Shown here in pieces: positions 7,643 through 12,948 of a stretch of DNA of 12,948 bases (position 1 is the first letter of the stretch; each line of letters begins with the position of its first letter). The DNA lies in assembly GCA_012031335.1 (NCBI GenBank), contig JAAUTT010000036.1, forward strand, positions 1 through 12,948, written 5' to 3'. The notes under the pieces were generated by a model that saw only the letters and a program-made list of their open reading frames with translations, searched no databases and was not told the DNA's origin. Made by a program: the position numbers and the translations under genes. This DNA comes from Bacteroidales bacterium. GTDB taxonomy: Bacteria > Bacteroidota > Bacteroidia > Bacteroidales > JAAUTT01.

Positions 7643-9260
7643 TTATTTATTGAACCTTATAACAGAAACACTGCGTGCGTAAACTTTTACTTTTACAGAT
7701 TTTCCACCACCCTGCAAGGGGATTTCTTCCACATTGGCCATTTTGCTGAATGTTCCTTTGGTACGGTCGCTGAGAAGAAACATTGTAAAGCTATCAGCTA
7801 CTTTAGGAAGTTAAGGTAGATCAATTCCCTGTCGTTATCGAAGGAACGATTTACAACATGTACATAATAGTGTTCTTTGTCGGCTGTTACAACAATGTCC
7901 TGTTCGGCAACTTTTGTTGCAGGTTTAACACCGCTCAAAATCAAGGGCTGGTTATAAAAAAATTCATTTTCAGATTTTACCTCCATAAGCTTATTGCCGC
8001 AATTGCGGGCATACAGTCCGGTGACCATAGCTGTGGGGAACATGGTGGGCCGGTTTTTTCGGTGGTATCGACTCGGATGCCCGTAATGCCCCAGCCTGTG
8101 CCAACCAGCATTGATTGGTTAGCCAAATGAATTTTATCAGCTCGCCTAAGGATTGCATTCAGATAGCTGCCTGCACCAATGCCATAGGCCAGGAATTCGT
8201 TTTCGGGCCTGGCTTTTTTAGCTTTCCCCTGGAACCAGCAATTGGTGTTCCACTCGGTCATGGCAACTGGCGTTTTTACATTGTCGAGCACCCAGTCGTT
8301 TATTACCGATAAGCCGGTAAGGGTATCAATCTGCGGGGTAGTTGCCAGTCCCTGCCAAACTTCTTTGGGCGAATACTCATTTTCGTCCAGTATTTTATCT
8401 TCTTTTTTTATTTCGGATACTCCCCAGGGTGAATAGCTGTGAAAAGTATTAAAGGCAATAAGGTTGCCACAGCGTTTCATCACTTCAATTCCCAGCCCTT
8501 CAGCCCCATCAATAATAAGCTCTATGGAAGGGTCGGCTTTTTTCATGGCACACGCATACGTTTCCACGCATTGTGTGTAATGGTTCAGCAACTCAGGAGT
8601 ACGTTCGTTTTTTCTGAACCCGTCGAATAACCAGCATTCGTTGCCGATCTGAAAGTATTTCACATTAAAGGGTTCTTTATGCCCGTTGAGTGCCCTTAAC
8701 TCTGCCCATTTTCCATTTTTGTCATTGCAGTAATGAACCAAATCGGCCCCAAGTTCCTGGGCGGCTTGCCCCACAGGCAGCTTTTTGTAGAAAGCATCGC
8801 CCAGGTTAGTTACTAAATGTGGTTCGATATTCAGTTTTTGCAAAGGTCCATATATTCGTGAAGCCCCATGCGTCCATCGGAAATGAGCGCATTGCGGTCG
8901 TCTGGGTTTTTATAGAGCCGGTTAGCGGGTCGGGTTTGGTGTTTGCCAGGCATTTTGTCGATAAGGTAATACCACGGATAATAGTCGATGGCAGTTCCGC
9001 CGGGAAATCGGAGTACCGGGATATTCATCCACTTCATGTAATCCATTACCTCAGGGAAAACCTGTTTGGTTGTAAGACTTATGGCTGCATCGCTGCCTAT
9101 CTCGCCGTTCCAGTTAGCTTTTTCGAAAAAGCACCAAAAAGGCGATGATCTATGCTGCTCAACTGTTTACCGGTAATGGTATATACGGGGAGGTTTTTTG
9201 GGCATTTGTCTGCAGCAAAAATAAAGCAGCAAATATGAAAGCAATAAGAAAACGCATCAT
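7643..9260 (-). CDS. GH51-like alpha-L-arabinofuranosidase, five frameshifts
   Basis: Joining frames gives a clan GH-A glycosidase of about 540 residues. It starts at ATG 9260 (or 9257) with a hydrophobic signal peptide (MRFLIAFIFAALFLLQTNAQ). The N-terminal part carries FGAFFEKANWNGEIG-like sequence and VLRFPGGTAIDYYPWYY. The acid/base glutamate is in YFQIGNECW (E at about 8637-8639), and the nucleophile glutamate is in VAMTEWNTNCW (about 8253-8255), 128 residues later, spacing as in GH51. AFNTFHSYSPWG and a C-terminal beta-domain ending VYARSVSVIRFNK (stop 7643-7645) complete it. Breaks, all explained by one missing base, are at 9187-9190 (GGGG), 9126-9130 (AAAAA), 8835-8839 (TTTTT), 8043-8048 and 7806-7812. 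The role is removing arabinofuranose from arabinoxylan or arabino-oligosaccharides, in the periplasm or at the surface. It lies 10 bases after the GH10 xylanase. A divergent GH51-related family is possible, since the RFPGG region differs from textbook GH51. Confidence 0.8.
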
Positions 9261-9270
9261 GCAGGAATGT

Positions 9271-10341
9271 TTAAAAATCGGTAATGGCATAAAAAGCTTT
9301 TTTGGGTTTGTAATTTGCATCGAACAGCAATGGGTAATCGGTGCGACCTTTCACAACAAAATTGCTGAGCCATGTTTTATTGTCGGCTACACCCCAGAAA
9401 GTTACCCCAGTGATTTTATCTTTTTTCTCGCGCAGCACCTCAAACACTTCTTTGTATTTAGCGGCTAACCGGGTGTCGAGTTCATCGGTAAAAGGTTTCA
9501 CTTCTTTAGGCAGCAAAGAACGGTCGATATTGTGGTAGTATGGGTAAACGGATATGTCGAGTTCCGTGATCTGAACTTCAACGCCGAGGGAAGCAAACAT
9601 GTCGATGGCTTCACTCAGGTTTTTACGGTTTACATCTTCGAGTGTCCAATGTCCCTGCATCCCAATACCATGAATGGGTACTCCTTTGGCAAGCAGTTCT
9701 TTCACCATTTTGTAAACTTTATCGCGCTTAACGGGGTTAATCAGGTCATAATCGTTATAAAAAAGTTTGGCAGTAGAGTCGGCTTCATGTGCATAACGGA
9801 AAGCCATTTCAATATAATCGGCTCCGCATATTTTAAACCAGGTAATATTGTCGCGGTAATATTTGTCCTTAAAATCAGAGATGGCCTCATTTACAACATC
9901 CCAGGCATAAATATCGCCTTTGTAATGTTTCATTACGTTGTGGATGTAAGCCCGCATGCGCTGCAGAATCTTTTCTTTGGTAAGCAGGTTACCTGCATCG
10001 TCCTGGTAAAACCAGTCTTTTGTTTGCCAATACCACACGAGGGTATGGCCGCGCACCAGCATGTTGTTTTTCTTTGCAAAAGCTACAAGCTTGTCGCCTG
10101 CCTCAAAAGTATAAACCCCATCCTGGCCGAGGGTTCTTTCGGGCTTCATATCGTTTTCGGCTGTAATGCCTGCAAAATGGCTTTTAAGAATGGCAGTGTC
10201 CAACCCTGCAAGGTGGGTTTTGCCAATGGCTGCCGCAATAGGAAAGTAGTTTTTGTATTTTTCCTTTAGCGATACTGTTTGGGCGAAATTGCCGGACATT
10301 ATTGCCAGGGCACAAATCAGCAGTATATTTTTTTTTATCAT
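9271..10341 (-). CDS. GH10 endo-1,4-beta-xylanase
   Basis: This is an intact protein of 356 residues when started at the ATG at 10341 (MIKKNILLICALA), which gives a clean signal peptide ending near NFAQ; an upstream in-frame start at 10386 would add 15 residues in front of the signal and is unlikely. The single GH10 TIM barrel is complete: FNxEND-like ITAENDMKPE (about 59-68), RGHTLVWYWQ (97-106), the acid/base glutamate E152 in WDVVNEAI, YNDYDL (195-200), GIGMQGHW (225-232), the nucleophile E260 in VQITELDIS, and VTFWGVAD (313-320). Length is normal for a single-domain GH10 and no carbohydrate-binding module is present. It hydrolyses internal beta-1,4-xylosidic bonds of xylan. The signal peptide lacks a lipobox cysteine, so the enzyme is probably periplasmic or secreted. 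It follows the lipoprotein gene by 45 bases and precedes the arabinofuranosidase by 10, which points to arabinoxylan as substrate. Confidence 0.96.
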   Translation of the reverse strand: MIKKNILLICALAIMSGNFAQTVSLKEKYKNYFPIAAAIGKTHLAGLDTAILKSHFAGITAENDMKPERTLGQDGVYTFEAGDKLVAFAKKNNMLVRGHTLVWYWQTKDWFYQDDAGNLLTKEKILQRMRAYIHNVMKHYKGDIYAWDVVNEAISDFKDKYYRDNITWFKICGADYIEMAFRYAHEADSTAKLFYNDYDLINPVKRDKVYKMVKELLAKGVPIHGIGMQGHWTLEDVNRKNLSEAIDMFASLGVEVQITELDISVYPYYHNIDRSLLPKEVKPFTDELDTRLAAKYKEVFEVLREKKDKITGVTFWGVADNKTWLSNFVVKGRTDYPLLFDANYKPKKAFYAITDF

Positions 10342-10386
10342 AGTTATATATTTGAATGTTATCACATTTATTAAATCAACTGCCAC

Positions 10387-11379
10387 CTATTCAGCCTCAA
10401 TATAAAACACCAGGTCGCGAAAAGTGCAAACATCAGGATAGCCATCTGTTCCTGGAGAGATTTTCAATCGTGCGTTAAAATCGGAAGGGAAATGAGCAGA
10501 TTCATAAGCCTTCCTGTTCGCTTCCTCGGTAAAGTTTTTTAAAGGATTGGCGGGAACAGGGGGAAATTGTCCGTTTCCATCGCGCCTGATACCATGTCCG
10601 CCATCGTATTTACCATAGTATTGATTGGCAAGTGTAAAGCCGCATTCGTCGCACTTTTCATCAATCATAATGAGGAAGGCGTATTTTTTGGCGGGTTCAA
10701 GCTTAATAGATATCGAATCAGGGATCGAAAACATTATAAACCGACCTTTTAATTTGGTATCGTCAGGCGAAACATCCACTTCTTCGGAAATAAAACCAAA
10801 ATCTTTTTTTGAAGGGAACTTTCCTCCCCTAACCACGGCGATTGTTTTGAATGATTCACCATCCAAAAATCATCTCTCTCAGTGGGTATTGTATCGCCAG
10901 CCCTGTTATGAGGGAATCCATGATAAGCTTCGGTTCCTTGGCCTGAATAATTCGTTTTCAGAAGCGGCTCACCAGATACTTCGAAAAGTTGAACCGATAT
11001 ATTTTTGCCATAGGTGCCTTTGCGAACCACATTATTTCCAAAGCCGGTCATTACCGTTATTGATTTAAGCAGCATTGACTTATGGCTTTTTATTTGAAAG
11101 GTTTGACCCAGGTCTCTGTCTCTTTTTATGTAAGGTATTTCTTTGCCCGTAGTGTCAAAGTAACCCCAATCTTCGCTCCTGTAAACCGATTTGCCCGACC
11201 ACTTATATATGTCGGTGTTGTCGAAAGCAATGGAAGTATTGCCTCCCGTATCGTGTTCTTCCCAGGCAGCAACAATATTTTCCGTTGGCTTTCCCTGATA
11301 AACGGAGACAAGCTGCAACGGTTCTGCTGTTTTTTTACAGCAACAAATAAAAAACGAGTGGTAGTAAGTATTTTATCAT
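10387..11379 (-). CDS. Unrecognised SusD-adjacent lipoprotein, likely glycan-binding (two frameshifts)
   Basis: Joined frames give about 330 residues from ATG 11379 (MIKYLLPLVFYLLL) to TAG at 10387-10389. A one-base deletion near 11330-11341 separates the hydrophobic N-terminus from CKKTAEPLQLVSVYQG; restoring it makes a lipobox with the cysteine as lipid anchor. A second break lies at the A-run 10865-10869, where RDDF joins LDGESFKTIAVV. The body looks like beta-sandwich sequence, with LGQTFQIKSHKSMLLKSITV typical of jelly-roll repeats and a later SISIKLEPAKKYAFLIMID. A CDEC pair sits before QYYGKYDGGHGIRRDGNG, and PDVCTFRDLVFYIEAE ends it. I do not recognise a named family. The gene lies directly after the SusD gene and before the GH10 xylanase, the slot usually taken by SusE/SusF-like surface glycan-binding proteins. 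A binding role is inferred from that slot and the fold impression. Confidence 0.75.
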
Positions 11380-11398
11380 TTAGTTCACAGTAATTCAA

Positions 11399-11438
11399 AA
11401 GGTACCCCATTATTGTTTTACCAACAACAGGGTACCTT
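11399..11438 (-). terminator. 9-bp stem hairpin between SusD and the lipoprotein gene
   Basis: AAGGTACCC (11399-11407) and GGGTACCTT (11430-11438) form a perfect 9-base inverted repeat with a 22-base loop, in the 67-base gap after the SusD stop (11447) and before the next ATG (11379). Each arm contains the palindrome GGTACC. There is no strong U-run after it on the minus strand, so it may be a partial terminator or an RNA-stability element that keeps SusC/SusD transcripts more abundant than the downstream enzyme genes. That function is inferred. Confidence 0.45.
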
Positions 11439-11446
11439 CATAATAA

Positions 11447-12948
11447 TTAATAACCAGGGTTGTTTTCCTCAATCAAAGGGTTTGCTGAACTTCAGAAGCC
11501 GGAATGGGGAAATAAAAGCAGCGTTCATTATAAACTTTGGGCAACTCCCGGTAAGTGCCGTACAGTCCGCCTTTATCTGCTTCGAGCATCTCTTTGTACA
11601 GGCCTGTCCGCTTGAGATCAAGATAGCGTAAGCCTTCGCCAACCAGCTCCCAACCCCTTTCTTCAAATACTTTGCGCCTGAATTCTTCCTTAGAAGTTAC
11701 GTTTAGATTTTTTAGGAAATGTACGCTGAACACCATTCGCTTTGCGGGCACGTTCGCGTAGTTTATTTAAAGCAGCCAGGGGCGACAATCCTTGATATTC
11801 AGTCACTGGCCCGGCTATTTCGTTCTGGGCTTCGGCAAATATCAGGTAGATTTCGGCAAAGCGCATAAGTATAACATTATTCCCGTGTCCGTTTTGGGAA
11901 ACCCCGTTAGGATCGCAATATTTCGACAAAAAAGCATAATTGGAATGTTTGTCGTTGGCCTGCCAGCCAATTTTAGGAAAACAGGTTACCTTAGCCCCAC
12001 TTTTATTAGTGTATTCGCTGATTAAAGAAGTTTGGTAACGGTAGTCTTCCTCTCCGGGAATTTCGGTAATGCTTGTGCTGCCATCTCCATTGTTTGTAAT
12101 ATTGAACCCGTTTTCGCAGGTGGCCATACGCCATTCTTTTACAAATTTTTTCCGTAATCGCATTGTTCCCCAGGTGTTCACAGCGAGCGTGCTGTTACGA
12201 GGTGCCATAAAGCAAGGCATGGCAGTACCCTGTTCATCGACCTGGATAAAATCGAGTTCAATAATAGACTCGCTGCTGTTTTCGTGCTTTAAATCGAAAA
12301 GGTGGGCAAAATTATCGAGCAATTGATAGGTATTGCTGTTTATAACCGATAAAGACTTATCCCTGGCTTTGGTATAATATTCCGTTCCAAGGTTTAAGGG
12401 ATTTCCGGCCATGGTAAGGTAAACACGGGACAATAATGCATCGCAGGTTTGGTTAATTGCATACTGTTTGCCATTGATCAGGTTATCGGCATACTTTGAA
12501 GGCAACAAAGTCTGAGCTTCTTCCAGGTCTGCTACTATCTGGTCATATACTTCTCTTTCAGAAGCCCTGGGTTTGGCTGCTTCGGCTTCGCTTTTCACCT
12601 CTTTAACATGTAAGGGTACTCCACTATAAAGTTGCACCAGTACAAAATAGGTTTTAGCCCTGATAAAAAGTGCCTGGCCTTTGACCCATTTCTTTTCGGT
12701 TTCAGTAAGGGTCATTTTATCAAGGTTTCCCAAAAGCATATTGCATTGCGATATAGCTTTATAAGCAGGGAACCATGGGCCGGTATGGGCCGAAGTAGAT
12801 GTAATGCCCGAATAAACTACTTCGAACCATTCGCCGCCGTCGGTTGTACTGCCGCCTACATCGCTAAGGCCCAAATCGTCGAGAATGTAGCTCTGCATGT
12901 AAAACTGGTAATTTTTAAGCGTGCGGTAGGTGCCGATTTAAAAAAGCC
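11447..12948 (-). CDS. SusD/RagB-family glycan-binding lipoprotein, partial N-terminus, three frameshifts
   Basis: Most of a SusD-like protein is visible; its signal peptide and start lie beyond 12948. Helical TPR-like segments include YKAISQCNMLLGNLDKM and WVKGQALFIRAKTYFVLVQL, followed by LYSGVPL, the usual SusD pattern. The C-terminal motifs LMRFAEIYLIFAEAQNE, LNKLRERARKANG and ERGWELVGEGLRYLDLKRTG are diagnostic. The end is PASEVQQNPLIEENNPGY with TAA at 11447-11449. Breaks lie at about 12930-12938 near the edge, at the T-run 11708-11713 (one extra base fits) and at 11481-11483 (one base short). The family sits on the outer membrane as a lid on a SusC barrel and captures glycan chains. 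No SusC partner gene is upstream within the window, so it should lie beyond 12948. Downstream genes suggest a xylan-type ligand. Confidence 0.93.

Noticed and set aside
9532..10269. Long plus-strand open frame of 245 codons
   Set aside because: It is antisense to the GH10 xylanase, whose catalytic motifs are complete; the plus-strand product has no recognisable domain and is explained by codon bias.
10625..11068. Plus-strand open frame of 147 codons
   Set aside because: It is antisense to the SusD-adjacent lipoprotein; no start signal or domain.
3577..12948. Programmed ribosomal frameshifting as the cause of the split frames
   Set aside because: Breaks occur in many unrelated genes, at varied sites, without consistent slippery heptamers or downstream structures; a general indel cause is simpler.
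1..12948. tRNA, rRNA, CRISPR array, insertion sequence or phage genes
   Set aside because: No repeats with regular spacing, no transposase motifs and no RNA gene signatures were seen on reading both strands.

Overview
The window looks like part of a Bacteroidota genome. It carries a SusC/SusD-type outer-membrane glycan uptake system, an ECF sigma/FecR anti-sigma pair, a TonB-dependent transducer and Tat-exported accessory proteins, and it has moderate to low GC. A marine or soil Marinilabiliales/Prolixibacteraceae-like relative is my guess from overall flavour only. Every real gene I can support is on the minus strand, so transcription runs from position 12948 towards position 1.

In transcription order there is first a xylan-type polysaccharide utilization operon: the C-terminal bulk of a SusD-like glycan-binding lipoprotein (11447-12948, N-terminus outside the window), a probable unrecognised surface lipoprotein (10387-11379), a GH10 endo-xylanase (9271-10341), a GH51-like alpha-L-arabinofuranosidase (7643-9260), two unrecognised proteins (6711-7628; 5817-6707, the second with a Tat signal), and a Tat-signal mandelate-racemase-type enolase-superfamily enzyme (4562-5793). 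Gaps are only 3-70 bases, so this reads as one operon. The expected SusC partner of the SusD should lie beyond 12948. The logic is arabinoxylan capture, backbone cleavage, arabinose side-chain removal, and possibly processing of an acid sugar.

After a short decayed ORF (4213-4507) comes a second regulatory cassette: a heavily disrupted ECF sigma factor gene (3577-4163), an intact FecR anti-sigma factor (2392-3468) and a SusC-like TonB-dependent transducer with an STN signalling domain (1-2189, C-terminus outside the window). This cassette probably opens a second glycan uptake locus continuing beyond position 1.

The most striking property of the window is about 17 single-base frame disruptions, mostly 1-base deletions in or next to homopolymer runs. 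They break the SusD, lipoprotein, GH51, racemase-type and sigma-factor genes, while GH10, FecR, the two unknown genes and the visible SusC barrel stay open. Conserved protein sequence resumes correctly on both sides of each break, so uncorrected sequencing error is the leading explanation for most of them. The sigma gene and the small ORF beside it are more strongly damaged and may be genuinely decaying. I report the broken genes as single spans and give the break positions.
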